The notes below the pieces were generated by a model. That model saw only the letters and a program-made list of their open reading frames with translations. It did no database searches and had not been told where the DNA came from. From Acetobacter indonesiensis (GTDB taxonomy: Bacteria > Pseudomonadota > Alphaproteobacteria > Acetobacterales > Acetobacteraceae): a DNA stretch of 64,000 nucleotides. How positions within the stretch are numbered: the stretch's first letter is position 1; each line of letters opens with the position of its first letter. The stretch is taken from assembly GCF_000963945.1 (NCBI RefSeq), contig NZ_BAMW01000057.1:140156-204155 (forward strand). The letters run 5' to 3'. Below are positions 45,096 to 53,639 of the stretch, one piece after another. A program made the translations under genes and the position numbers.

Positions 45096-45372
45096 TCGCC
45101 TGCCTCAGGTGACGGGCCTGTCATGACGACAAGTCTTCTCATCACTGCGTCTTGGTCAATAAAGGCGCTGGCACGTTTGGGCAAGGGCTCATCCGTGCGG
45201 CCTTTTCAGTTATCATAAAACAGATAAAAAACGGCCAGAAAACGGCGCCTGTGGTGCTTTTATTCGGGGCGTGTGTGGCCTACGCCTTGCGTCCGTAGCC
45301 AAGGAGCGCGAAAGAGAATGAGCGCTTTCATGTTGTCCATGTCGTATTGTCCTTATCGGAGCTTTGCCAGCC
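45096..45372. promoter_or_regulatory. Divergent intergenic region, transketolase-like gene / lipoprotein gene
   Basis: No gene is seen. On the minus strand TATGAT with a TTCTGG 17 bases upstream (about 45240-45212) is a weak promoter candidate for the transketolase-like operon. Nothing else stands out. Confidence 0.3.
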
Positions 45373-45849
45373 ATGCCCTCTGTTACCCGTTTTGCAGAAA
45401 GGCGGCCCGCGTTGCAGGTTATGCTGCTGGCTGGTGTTGTGCTGTGCCTGAGCGGGTGCAAGCTGGTTGATCAGAAGACGTTTAACCCGCAGGCAGGAAA
45501 GCCGCCCAAGCCCTATATTCCGCCGCCTCCGCCCGGACCACCGCCCGTACCGCCATTGGTTGAACTGGTTTCGGGTACGCCACCAGCCGAATGGTCTGCC
45601 CCGGTTGAGCAGATGGTCCGCAAGGCTTTGGTGCGGAAGCCCAACATTCTGTTTGTGGTGAAATGTCTGGTACCACCGTCTGGTAATTCCGACCTTGACC
45701 AGTTGACGTTGGTGCAGTTGGTGCAGGGTGACGGACAGGCCGTAACGCAGGCCATTATCAAGGCTGGCGCTGCCCCTGATCAGGTGGAAATAACGGCTAT
45801 GCCAGATTCGACCGTGACGAAGCCGGTCATCAGGGTGTATGTGCAGTAA
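45373..45849 (+). CDS. Proline-rich lipoprotein of unknown function
   Basis: 158 residues from ATG 45373 (GGAG 11 bases upstream). Basic n-region with RFAERR, hydrophobic core VMLLAGVVLC and lipobox LSGC with Cys at residue 29. The first part of the mature chain is a linker of about ten prolines (PPPPPGPPPVPP). The C-terminal ~90 residues form a compact alpha/beta-looking domain (MVRKALVRKPNILFVVKCLVPP ... VQVYVQ-like end VIRVYVQ), suggestive of a periplasmic module held off the membrane by the linker. No recognised function. hemA follows after 106 bases. Confidence 0.75.
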   Translation: MPSVTRFAERRPALQVMLLAGVVLCLSGCKLVDQKTFNPQAGKPPKPYIPPPPPGPPPVPPLVELVSGTPPAEWSAPVEQMVRKALVRKPNILFVVKCLVPPSGNSDLDQLTLVQLVQGDGQAVTQAIIKAGAAPDQVEITAMPDSTVTKPVIRVYVQ

Positions 45850-45955
45850 CGCTCACACTATATGTGAAGTTGTTCTGTAAAAGACACCGGCCAGACGGCC
45901 GACGGGCCATGCGCCGTGCCCCGACCGTTTCTGACGACGCGAGGAGAGTAGTAGC

Positions 45956-47230
45956 GTGGGATCGATCACAAACGCCCGGCATCCGTTTTATGAACATTGC
46001 CATACGGCGTTGAACGACATCAGGCAGCAGGGGCGGTACCGTACGTTCACGCCACTGGCGCGGCTGGCTGACCGTTTCCCTTTGTATGAAGAAGAAATTG
46101 CAGCCCTGCCTGAAGGCCGTGAAGTCGTGGTGTGGTCCACCAACGATTATCTGGGTATGGGCGTTGTGCCAGAAGTGCAGGAAGCCGCCATTGCCGCTAT
46201 TCGCGAGCATGGTGCGGGTTCAGGCGGGACGCGCAATATTGCGGGCACCAGCCCCCTGCATACGCAGCTTGAAGCTGAACTGGCAGCCTTGCATGGCAAG
46301 GAAGCTGGCCTGCTTTTTGTTTCTGGCTATGTTTCCAATCAGGCCAGCCTGCAAACAATTCTGACCTCCATGCCCGGTTGGATCTGCTTTTCAGACCGCA
46401 TGAACCATGCGTCCATGATTGCAGGTATCAAAGGGGCACGTGGTTCCCAGACGGTTATTTTCGAACATAATGATCTGACTGATCTCGAAGCCAAACTGGC
46501 GGCCGCACCGGCAGAAGCACCAAAGTTGATTGCGTTTGAAAGCGTGTATTCAATGGATGGTGACATGTCGGATATTGGCGCAATCTGTGCGCTGGCCCGT
46601 AAATACAATGCCATTACTTATCTGGACGAAGTGCATGCCGTTGGCCTGTATGGCGAAGAAGGCGGCGGGGTGTCCCAGCGTGATGGCGTAGCCGATCAGG
46701 TCGATATTATTGAAGGCACGTTGGCCAAAGGCTTTGGCGTGCACGGCGGTTACATTACGGCATCAGCCGAAATTGTTGATTTTCTGCGCTCTACCGCATC
46801 CGGCTTCATTTTCACCACGGCTCTTCCCCCCGCTGTTGTGGGTGCGGCTTTGACCAGTGTGAAAAAAGTACGGGCGGAGGGCTGGCGGCGTGAAAAAATG
46901 TTTGAGCGCGTGAATACCTTCCGCCACCGGTTGCGGGCTGCGGGTATCCCGTTCACCATGACGCCAAGCCATATTGTGCCGGTGCCTGTTGGGGATGCTG
47001 AAGTCTGCAAACGCATCAGCCGCCGCTTGCTGACCGAATATGGTCAGTATGCGACTCCTATCAACTATCCGACGGTGCCGAAGGGCACGGAGCGTCTGCG
47101 CCTGACCCCAGGGCCATTCCACACGGATGAGATGATGGATGAAATGGTGCATGCCCTGTCTGTTTTGCTGCGTGATGAAGGGGTCATTCCCGCGCACCCG
47201 GCAGAACGGCAGACAGAAAAGGCTGCTTGA
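45956..47230 (+). CDS. hemA: 5-aminolevulinate synthase HemA
   Basis: 424 residues from GTG 45956, with GAGGAGAG upstream. PLP enzyme of the alpha-oxoamine synthase family: NDYLGMG and [15 protein letters not shown] near the N-terminus, [26 protein letters not shown] and the PLP Lys in [14 protein letters not shown] (~residue 253). It condenses glycine and succinyl-CoA to 5-aminolevulinate (C4/Shemin pathway), as expected in Alphaproteobacteria. Heme supply serves the cytochromes of this respiratory organism. A terminator shared with the convergent dsb gene follows. Confidence 0.97.
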   Translation: MGSITNARHPFYEHCHTALNDIRQQGRYRTFTPLARLADRFPLYEEEIAALPEGREVVVWSTNDYLGMGVVPEVQEAAIAAIREHGAGSGGTRNIAGTSPLHTQLEAELAALHGKEAGLLFVSGYVSNQASLQTILTSMPGWICFSDRMNHASMIAGIKGARGSQTVIFEHNDLTDLEAKLAAAPAEAPKLIAFESVYSMDGDMSDIGAICALARKYNAITYLDEVHAVGLYGEEGGGVSQRDGVADQVDIIEGTLAKGFGVHGGYITASAEIVDFLRSTASGFIFTTALPPAVVGAALTSVKKVRAEGWRREKMFERVNTFRHRLRAAGIPFTMTPSHIVPVPVGDAEVCKRISRRLLTEYGQYATPINYPTVPKGTERLRLTPGPFHTDEMMDEMVHALSVLLRDEGVIPAHPAERQTEKAA

Positions 47231-47268
47231 TTAGTCAGATTGTCATCAGATAATCGGGTTTAGAAATC

Positions 47269-47313
47269 AGGGCTTCTTTCCGCCTTTCACGGGGTGAAAA
47301 GAAGCCCTTTTTG
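47269..47313. terminator. Bidirectional terminator between hemA and the DsbA-like gene
   Basis: AGGGCTTCTTTC / AAAGAAGCCCT stem with an inner small hairpin, followed by TTTTT on the plus strand. Located between two convergent genes. Confidence 0.85.
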
Positions 47314-47327
47314 TAACGGCTTTTCTA

Positions 47328-48104
47328 TCAACCTGCTTTGCGCAGGCGGGCAAGGGCCGCTTTCAGTTCATCATAGGAGACGGCACCGGGAATAATTTCC
47401 TTGTCGCCAATAATGAAGGTCGGTGTGCCTTCAAGATCAATCGAGCGTGCCAGTTCCAGATTATGGCTGGCAGCAGCCACAACCTTGGGGCTTTTCATGT
47501 CTGCCAGCAGGCGGTCAGCATCCAGCCCCACATGCTGTGCAATACGGCGAATCCGGTCGGTAGAAGCGCTGGCAGGATCAGCCATCAGGGCTTTCTGGAA
47601 CGGCAGATACGCATTCTGTAACCCGGCTGCCAGAATGGCCTGCGTATCCATCACGCTGTTGGGGCCGAGTACGGGAATAACCTTTTCAACCAGACGCAGG
47701 TCCGGTTCGGACGCAACCAGTTTGTCCAGATCGTTCAGAACCTTGCGGCAGTAAGGGCAGCGGGGGTCGTAAAATTCCACCACTTTCAGTTTGCCGTGCG
47801 GGTTGCCCAGCACAACATCTGTGTTGCTTTCGCCAAAATCAGCCTTGTTGCGGCGCACAGCGTCAAGCGCAGAGGTTGCTTTCTGGGCCGAGGCCTTGGC
47901 CTGCAAGGCGCTGATGGCATCAGACAGGATGGTGGGGTCTGATTTCAGCGCATTGCGCAGAATATCAACAATTTCAGCGCGCTGCACGGGCGTGAAAGCG
48001 GTATCAGCCGCCCGTGCAGGGGCGGCACCGCTACCCAGCAGAAGAAAGCAGGCGGCCCCAGCGAGGGCAATCTGCCTGAAAGAGGAGGAAATCAGCTTTT
48101 TCAT
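47328..48104 (-). CDS. DsbA-like periplasmic thiol-disulfide oxidoreductase
   Basis: 258 residues. A Sec signal peptide (LISSSFRQIALAGAACFLLLGSGAAPARA) is followed by a ~60-residue helical region that resembles the N-terminal extension of Com1/BdbD-like proteins. The thioredoxin fold begins at LKVVEFYDPRCPYCRKVLND with active site CPYC (~residue 116), and the cis-proline is in EGTPTFIIG. It should form or isomerise disulfide bonds in exported proteins. No DsbB gene is adjacent. Confidence 0.9.
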   Translation of the reverse strand: MKKLISSSFRQIALAGAACFLLLGSGAAPARAADTAFTPVQRAEIVDILRNALKSDPTILSDAISALQAKASAQKATSALDAVRRNKADFGESNTDVVLGNPHGKLKVVEFYDPRCPYCRKVLNDLDKLVASEPDLRLVEKVIPVLGPNSVMDTQAILAAGLQNAYLPFQKALMADPASASTDRIRRIAQHVGLDADRLLADMKSPKVVAAASHNLELARSIDLEGTPTFIIGDKEIIPGAVSYDELKAALARLRKAG

Positions 48105-48272
48105 GGTTTTTCACCTGTAAAGCAGAACTGTTGCGATGGGAATGCAGCGTGGGCATGCTAACAGAGTGCAGGAAATTGCGTGGGCGTGTTGCTGCCTGTG
48201 CAGATCAAGGTTATCGGAAGAGAACCCTGTGCCCGTTTGCGGGCAGACCAGAAGAAGTGGAGACATCAAGGC

Positions 48273-49727
48273 GTGCCCGAGCGTTTCAAAAAGACCCGTT
48301 CAGCCCGGCTTGCGCCGTTATTTTCAGGTCAGGCCCGCATGGCGGCGCTGATGATGACCTGTTCTCTTTCGGCCTGCGGCCTGCTGGGAGGCGACGACAA
48401 AGCTAAGGCGCCGCGCACCCCCTACCTGACCGGCTTTGTTGGGGAAGTTGTGGCAGATGAACCGCAGGCGGCGCTGGTCGCGCGTGATGTTCTGGCCAAG
48501 GGCGGGAACGCGGCGGATGCTGCGGCGGCACTTGGCATGGCATTGTCTGTGACCTTGCCGTCTCGTGCGTCTCTGGGGGCTGGTGGTGCCTGCCTTGCAT
48601 GGAAACCGGGCGATGCGCAGGGGCAGGCCTTTGTTTTTCTGCCCAAGGCTGGCGAGGCTGATGCCCAGTCTGACAGGCCGGCATCCGTGCCTATGCTGGC
48701 GCGTGGCCTTTACATGATGCAGTTGCGCTACGGCAGCGTGGACTTTGCAGACATTGTCGTAACGGCCCGTAATCTTGCGACAGATGGTGTGCCGGTTAGT
48801 GGTCTTCTGGCGTCCGATCTGGCTGCCGTGCAGTCTCCACTTTTGGCGGATGAAAAAACCCGCACCATTTTCAGCAACGGAAATGGCAGCGTGCTGAAGG
48901 TCAGTGACCTGATGGTCCAGCCGCGTCTGGCGGGTGCGCTTGAACGGATTCGTATTGCCGGTGTGGGGGATCTGTATAACGGATCTTTGGCGCAGGCTTT
49001 TGTTCAGGGGGCACAGGCTGCCGGGGGTGGCCTGAGCACGGCTGATCTGCGGAACAGTCTCGCAACGGTCGAAACACCCCTGACTCTGCGGTCTGGCGGG
49101 GTGGATATCAGCTTCCTGCCGCCACCAGCCGATGGTGGTCTGGGCACCGCCGCAGCGTTTATTGGCAGCGATGGTCATGCCACCGTGCGCGGAGAAGCGG
49201 TTGTGTCTGGCTGGCGGTCCCGTCAGTCTGGCAAGGGTGGCAGCGTGAACGTGGCCGATGCTCAGGCGCTGCTTAACACAGGGAGTTTCCCGTCAGGGTC
49301 TGCATTGCCTGCGCTGCCAGCCTCAACATCGTTTGTGGTGACAGACCGGCAGGGTGAAACCGTAAGCTGTGCGGTCAGCATGAACAATTTGTTCGGCACC
49401 GGGCGCATAGCGGGGTCAACAGGCGTGGTGCTGGGGGCATCACCGGCGCGTCGTCCTTTGCCGTTGTTGACAGCAGCTATTGCGCATCAGGGCACAGCGC
49501 AATTCCGGGCGGCGGCTACGGCATCTGGCCAGAACGTGGCGGCAGATACGGCAGCAGTTGCATTGCAAGCAGCCATTGCTGGCGGTCGGCCTGATGTTAC
49601 CAGTGGTCCGGGCCGGGCGAATTTCGTTTCTTGCCCGGCAGGTCTGCCTGGTGGGGCAGGTAAATGCTTTGGCTGGACAGACCCACGAGGCTCTGGCCTT
49701 GCAATCTCATCCGGCGGCACAAAATAA
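48273..49727 (+). CDS. Gamma-glutamyltransferase-like lipoprotein with altered catalytic residues
   Basis: About 484 residues from GTG 48273, chosen because GGAG precedes it and it yields a lipoprotein signal (RFKKTRSAR n-region, lipobox LSAC with Cys at residue 35). Homology to gamma-glutamyltransferase is clear in VGEVVADEPQAALVARDVLAKGGNAADAAAA and FVVTDRQGETVSCAVSMNNLFGTGR. However, the TTH autoprocessing/nucleophile motif reads STS (Ser for the catalytic Thr), the FRExAP substrate Arg region is missing, and the SSM motif is replaced by LPLL. The C-terminal part of the small subunit is shortened and has two Cys. Self-cleavage with Ser is conceivable, but normal activity is unlikely. Anchored in the envelope; function unknown. 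Confidence 0.75.
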   Translation: MPERFKKTRSARLAPLFSGQARMAALMMTCSLSACGLLGGDDKAKAPRTPYLTGFVGEVVADEPQAALVARDVLAKGGNAADAAAALGMALSVTLPSRASLGAGGACLAWKPGDAQGQAFVFLPKAGEADAQSDRPASVPMLARGLYMMQLRYGSVDFADIVVTARNLATDGVPVSGLLASDLAAVQSPLLADEKTRTIFSNGNGSVLKVSDLMVQPRLAGALERIRIAGVGDLYNGSLAQAFVQGAQAAGGGLSTADLRNSLATVETPLTLRSGGVDISFLPPPADGGLGTAAAFIGSDGHATVRGEAVVSGWRSRQSGKGGSVNVADAQALLNTGSFPSGSALPALPASTSFVVTDRQGETVSCAVSMNNLFGTGRIAGSTGVVLGASPARRPLPLLTAAIAHQGTAQFRAAATASGQNVAADTAAVALQAAIAGGRPDVTSGPGRANFVSCPAGLPGGAGKCFGWTDPRGSGLAISSGGTK

Positions 49728-49779
49728 GCGGCTACGGAGAAGACGGAAAATGGGCGGCGTAAGGCCGCCTGTTTTTGGT

Positions 49780-49807
49780 TTGAAATGTTCTTATTTTGTT
49801 CTATATA
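49780..49807 (+). promoter_or_regulatory. recA promoter with an alphaproteobacterial LexA (SOS) box in the spacer
   Basis: TTGAAA (49780-49785) and TATATA (49802-49807) are separated by 16 bases. GTTC-TTATTTT-GTTC (49787-49801) lies exactly in the spacer and matches the GTTC-N7-GTTC LexA site of Alphaproteobacteria. LexA binding here would block RNA polymerase, giving DNA-damage control of recA. The untranslated leader to recA is ~190 bases. Confidence 0.85.
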
Positions 49808-49997
49808 AAAAGGAACGAAACCCCGCGTTGTGGGGAGAATAAAAGCTTTTCGGCCTGTGTGATGCCAGTCATTGCCGGGGGAACGGTTTTTATGGCAGGT
49901 CTTGAAAAAGCGCGTGGGGAGAAGGGCTTCAGTTCGGGGCTTTCCCTGCGTCAGATGCGCCTTTGGCCGGAACCGGAGGCAACAGGAAAGGTGAAGC

Positions 49998-51026
49998 ATG
50001 GATAAGGCAAAAGCTCTTGAAGGTGCACTCGGTCAGATTGAACGCGCCTTTGGCAAGGGCTCTGTCATGCGGTTGGGGCAGCGCCCGCGTGAACAGGCTG
50101 ATGTGATTCCGACAGGGTCTCTGGGGCTGGATATCGCGTTAGGGATTGGCGGTCTGCCGCGTGGCCGTGTGATTGAAATCTACGGCCCTGAAAGTTCGGG
50201 TAAAACCACGCTGGCCCTGCATGCCATTGCAGAAGCCCAGAAGCGCGGCGGCACCTGTGCCTTTATTGATGCTGAACATGCCCTTGACCCCGGTTACGCC
50301 AAAAAGCTGGGCGTTGATGTTGATAACCTGCTGATCAGCCAGCCAGATGCCGGGGAACAGGCTCTGGAAATCGCTGATACACTGGTGCGCTCTGGCGCCA
50401 TCGATGTGCTGGTGGTGGATAGTGTGGCGGCTCTTGTGCCCCGCGCCGAGCTTGAAGGCGATATGGGCGACAGCCATGTCGGTCTGCATGCCCGTCTGAT
50501 GAGTCAGGCCCTGCGCAAGCTGACCGGTTCTGTTGCGCGCTCTAACACCATGATGATCTTCCTGAACCAGATTCGTCTGAAAATTGGCGTGATGTTCGGG
50601 AATCCGGAAACAACCACCGGCGGGAATGCCCTGAAGTTCTACGCTTCCGTGCGGCTGGATATTCGCCGTATTGGGTCCATCAAGGACAAGGACGAAGTGG
50701 TTGGTAACCAGACCCGCGTCAAAGTGGTAAAGAACAAGATGGCCCCGCCGTTCAGGCAGGTTGAGTTCGACATCATGTATGGCGAAGGGATCAGCAAGGT
50801 TGGTGAACTGATTGACCTTGGCGTCAAGGCCGGTGTGGTTGAAAAGTCAGGGGCATGGTTCTCTTACGACAGCCAGCGCATTGGTCAGGGGCGTGAAAAC
50901 TCCAAGCAGTTTCTGCGCGACCACCCGGAAATGGCTGCCGACATTGAACGGAAAGTGCGCGAACAGTCCGGGATTGTGGCAGAAGCCATGATGACGGCCC
51001 CGGAACATGATGGTGAGGAAGACTAA
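49998..51026 (+). CDS. recA: Recombinase RecA
   Basis: 342 residues, normal length. Walker [10 protein letters not shown] (~residue 65), Walker [25 protein letters not shown]-loop region [20 protein letters not shown] and an acidic C-terminus (APEHDGEED). It performs strand exchange and activates LexA self-cleavage. The start ATG follows GGAAAGGTGAAGC. Upstream lies the SOS box; downstream an inverted repeat overlaps the end of the convergent GNAT gene. Confidence 0.99.
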   Translation: MDKAKALEGALGQIERAFGKGSVMRLGQRPREQADVIPTGSLGLDIALGIGGLPRGRVIEIYGPESSGKTTLALHAIAEAQKRGGTCAFIDAEHALDPGYAKKLGVDVDNLLISQPDAGEQALEIADTLVRSGAIDVLVVDSVAALVPRAELEGDMGDSHVGLHARLMSQALRKLTGSVARSNTMMIFLNQIRLKIGVMFGNPETTTGGNALKFYASVRLDIRRIGSIKDKDEVVGNQTRVKVVKNKMAPPFRQVEFDIMYGEGISKVGELIDLGVKAGVVEKSGAWFSYDSQRIGQGRENSKQFLRDHPEMAADIERKVREQSGIVAEAMMTAPEHDGEED

Positions 51027-51037
51027 TCTCCTTCCAG

Positions 51038-51065
51038 CTCAGTCGCCCCGCACGGGGCGACTGAG
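51038..51065. other. 12-bp perfect inverted repeat at the recA / GNAT junction
   Basis: CTCAGTCGCCCC-GCAC-GGGGCGACTGAG. It starts 11 bases after the recA stop and encodes the last residues of the convergent acetyltransferase. There is no T tract on either strand, so it may act by Rho-dependent or mRNA-end protection rather than classical termination. Confidence 0.75.
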
Positions 51066-51560
51066 AAAACTGGCTTCTTCATCGTAAGAGGCCAGAACGG
51101 CCTGCTCTTCAGCCGATACGGCTTCGGTCACAAATCCCTGCTTCTGCCAGAAGGATAAGGCGTAGCGGGTTGATGTCAGGCTGATGATGGGTACAGCGTG
51201 GTTTCGCGCAACGCGGTCAACCACCGCAATAGCTTTTTGCGCCAACCCCTGCCCTCGCGTGCTTTCAGCCAAAGCCAGATCATGAATATACCAGCGATCT
51301 GCCGGGCTGGGCAGTGTGCCGAGCAGGCAGTTCAGGCGGGGGGTAAGGCACCCCTTCCATGGGTGGCTGATCAGATAGCCAGCTAGCCCCGATAACCCAT
51401 CAAGAACCCAGCATCCTTCTGGGGCAAGGGTCAGCCTTTCCATGAAAATTTCGTCATCTTCAGGGTAGTCGGCGTGAACCGTGGCTGCCAGCGCAATGGT
51501 GGCCGCAAGATCGGCTGGCATCATGGGACGCCAGATGGTATCTGCAAAAGCTGGTATCAT
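51039..51560 (-). CDS. GNAT-family N-acetyltransferase
   Basis: 173 residues. Single GNAT domain: RPMMPADLAATIALAATVH at the start, YIHDLALAESTRGQGLAQKAIA as the acetyl-CoA binding loop (~residue 95), and ISLTSTRYALSFWQKQGFV near the end. Substrate cannot be assigned. The gene is convergent with recA and its last codons lie in the inverted repeat at 51038-51065. It is divergent from the ModE-like gene. Confidence 0.85.
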   Translation of the reverse strand: MIPAFADTIWRPMMPADLAATIALAATVHADYPEDDEIFMERLTLAPEGCWVLDGLSGLAGYLISHPWKGCLTPRLNCLLGTLPSPADRWYIHDLALAESTRGQGLAQKAIAVVDRVARNHAVPIISLTSTRYALSFWQKQGFVTEAVSAEEQAVLASYDEEASFLSRPVRGD

Positions 51561-51654
51561 GACAGAATTGCCATAGTCAGAACCCGGGTTAAGAGTAAAG
51601 TATGAAGCCTCAACGTATCACGCAAAACGGCCGACAACGGAAGCGGGTTGACTG

Positions 51655-52014
51655 ATGTCCGACCGAATGCGTTTAACCCTGCGTGTGGATGCGGATGGCA
51701 AGGCTGCCTTGGGCCACGGAAAAATTCGTCTGCTCGAAAAACTGGCGGAAACAGGCTCTATTTCGGCGGCGGGGCGCGCCATGGGCATGTCTTACCGGCG
51801 CACATGGTTGCTGGTGGATAGTCTGAACCATCTGTTCAAAACGCCGGTTGTTGCGACGCGGCCGGGTGGCGGGGGCGGTGCATTTCTGACCGAAACGGGT
51901 GAAGCGCTTGTTAAGCTTTATCGCGACATAGAGCAGGAAGCAGCACAGGCGACTGCGGCAGATCTTGACCGGCTAGAGGCGCTTCTTGCGCCAGCGGGGG
52001 CCGAATGCCCTTAA
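51655..52014 (+). CDS. ModE-type winged-helix regulator lacking the molybdate-binding domains
   Basis: 119 residues. The LysR-like winged helix of ModE is clear: GHGKIRLLEKLAETGSISAAGRAMGMSYRRTWLLVDSLN followed by the GGGGGAFLTETGEALV wing. Only the N-terminal DNA-binding domain of ModE is present; the tandem Mop domains that bind molybdate are absent. Stand-alone forms are common and are often linked to molybdenum uptake, though no mod genes are here. The nitrate reductase of this window needs molybdenum, but a connection is only a guess. opgG follows after 78 bases. Confidence 0.85.
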   Translation: MSDRMRLTLRVDADGKAALGHGKIRLLEKLAETGSISAAGRAMGMSYRRTWLLVDSLNHLFKTPVVATRPGGGGGAFLTETGEALVKLYRDIEQEAAQATAADLDRLEALLAPAGAECP

Positions 52015-52092
52015 AAAGCCGCATGACAGAAGCAAACATGTCAAAAAAGAAAATACATTATGCCGTCCAATAACGGAATGCGGGAGATTGGT

Positions 52093-53637
52093 GTGTCATC
52101 ATCTATTCAGCGACGTGATTTAATGAAGGTTGGCGCAGGGGCAACCCTTGCGTCTCTGGCCAGCGGTGTGGTCAGCAAAGCGCGGGCTGAAGGGCTGAAT
52201 GGTGCAACCGGAGCGTTTGATGATGGTACGGTGCGTCAGATTGCCAAACAGTTGGCAAGCGCGCCTTACAAGGCCCCGGACCAATCTCTGCCCAAAGCAA
52301 TTGATAATCTGAATTTTGATCAGTTCCGCAGCATTGCCTATCGGGAAGAAAAAGCCCTGTGGCATGGTGAAAATCTGGCCTTTGATGCGGAATTCTTTCC
52401 TCGCGGCTTTCTGTATCGCCCGCGCATCGAAATTTACGAAGTTAAAGACGGTCAGGCAGCGGCTGTGCCCTACACGCCAGACCTCTTTTCTTACGGTGAC
52501 CCATCCCTACAGGTAACGGATGATTTGGGGTTTGCGGGCCTGCGTCTGCGGACAGCCATAAACACTCCGAATGTTATGGAAGAATTCTGCGTCTTTTTAG
52601 GCGCGTCTTACTTCCGAGCCGTAGGGAAAGGCCAGAATTATGGTCTGTCGGCCCGTGGCTTTGCTGATGGCACGGGTGACCCGAAGGGTGAGGAATTCGC
52701 GCTTTTCCGTGCGTTCTGGCTGGAAAAGCCGCAGCCGAATGTGCAGTCAATTGTTATCCACGCGCTGCTGGATAGCCCGTCCGTGGCGGGGGCATTCCGT
52801 TTTACCATCCGCCCGGGTGACACAACGGTGTTTGACGTTCAGTCCACCTTGTTCCCGCGCACCAAGATCAGCCAGTCCGGTATCGCACCGCTGACCGGCA
52901 TGTTCTATTTTGATGCCAATGACCATAACCATGTGGATGACTGGCGTCCGGCTGCGCATGACAGCGAAGCCCTGCAAATGTGGACCGGCAGTGGTCAGCA
53001 GCTTTTCCGCCCCCTGCGGAACCCGCTTGACCTTCAGTTTTCGGCCTTCAACGATGTCTCGCCCCGCGGTTTCGGGCTGATGCAGCGCCGCAGAAACTTC
53101 CGCGATTTTGAAGATCTGGCGCTGAATTACGAAAAACGCCCGTCCCTATGGATTGAACCCATTGGTGACTGGGGCGAGGGCTGGGTTGATCTGGTCGAAA
53201 TTCCGACACCCAATGAAGTGAATGACAATATTGTTTCCTTCTGGCGGCCCAAGACTCCGTTGGCTGCGGGCAAGGAATATAGCTTCACGTACCGCATGTA
53301 CTGGGGCTGGGATAACCCGTTCCCTACCTCTCTGGCGCGCATAGGTGCGACGCGCGTGGGTTCCGTGGTTGATGACAAAAACGCTCGCTTCTTTGCCATT
53401 GATTTCATGGGGTCACCGTTCGATCACCTGCCCAAGGATACGCACTTTCATCTGGTGCCTCAGGCATCCGTCGGCACCATCCGGAATGTTGTTGTTGAAC
53501 CCAACCCCAACATCAATGGGTGGCGCACTACGTTTGAATTTGTGCCTGGGGATGAAAAACTGGCAGAACTCCGCTGTGTTCTGGCTTCAGATAACGGACC
53601 TGTTTCAGAAGAATGGTTGTATCGTTGGACACCCTGA
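52093..53637 (+). CDS. opgG: Periplasmic glucan biosynthesis protein OpgG (MdoG)
   Basis: About 514 residues from GTG 52093, preceded by GGGAG with a six-base spacer; ATG 52060 lacks a good site. The N-terminus carries a twin-arginine signal (SSSIQRRDLMKVGAGATLAS ... ARA). The mature protein has OpgG/D motifs: FDQFRSIAYREEKALW, FPRGFLYRPRIEIYEV, WTGSGQQLFRPLRNP and FSAFNDVSPRGFGLMQRRRNF. OpgG helps build or release osmoregulated periplasmic glucans made by OpgH. The TAT signal is more usual for OpgD, so the name OpgG rests on family and the neighbour. opgH starts 2 bases after the stop. Confidence 0.93.
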   Translation: MSSSIQRRDLMKVGAGATLASLASGVVSKARAEGLNGATGAFDDGTVRQIAKQLASAPYKAPDQSLPKAIDNLNFDQFRSIAYREEKALWHGENLAFDAEFFPRGFLYRPRIEIYEVKDGQAAAVPYTPDLFSYGDPSLQVTDDLGFAGLRLRTAINTPNVMEEFCVFLGASYFRAVGKGQNYGLSARGFADGTGDPKGEEFALFRAFWLEKPQPNVQSIVIHALLDSPSVAGAFRFTIRPGDTTVFDVQSTLFPRTKISQSGIAPLTGMFYFDANDHNHVDDWRPAAHDSEALQMWTGSGQQLFRPLRNPLDLQFSAFNDVSPRGFGLMQRRRNFRDFEDLALNYEKRPSLWIEPIGDWGEGWVDLVEIPTPNEVNDNIVSFWRPKTPLAAGKEYSFTYRMYWGWDNPFPTSLARIGATRVGSVVDDKNARFFAIDFMGSPFDHLPKDTHFHLVPQASVGTIRNVVVEPNPNINGWRTTFEFVPGDEKLAELRCVLASDNGPVSEEWLYRWTP

Positions 53638-53639
53638 GC

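Noticed and set aside
48324..49178. 284-codon open frame opposite the GGT-like lipoprotein gene
   Set aside because: His/Gln/Arg-rich shadow with no features; the plus-strand frame carries a lipoprotein signal and family homology.
49796..50005. 69-codon open frame covering the recA leader and overlapping the recA start
   Set aside because: Starts at TTG inside the promoter, has no Shine-Dalgarno site and no recognisable sequence; a leader peptide is possible but unsupported.
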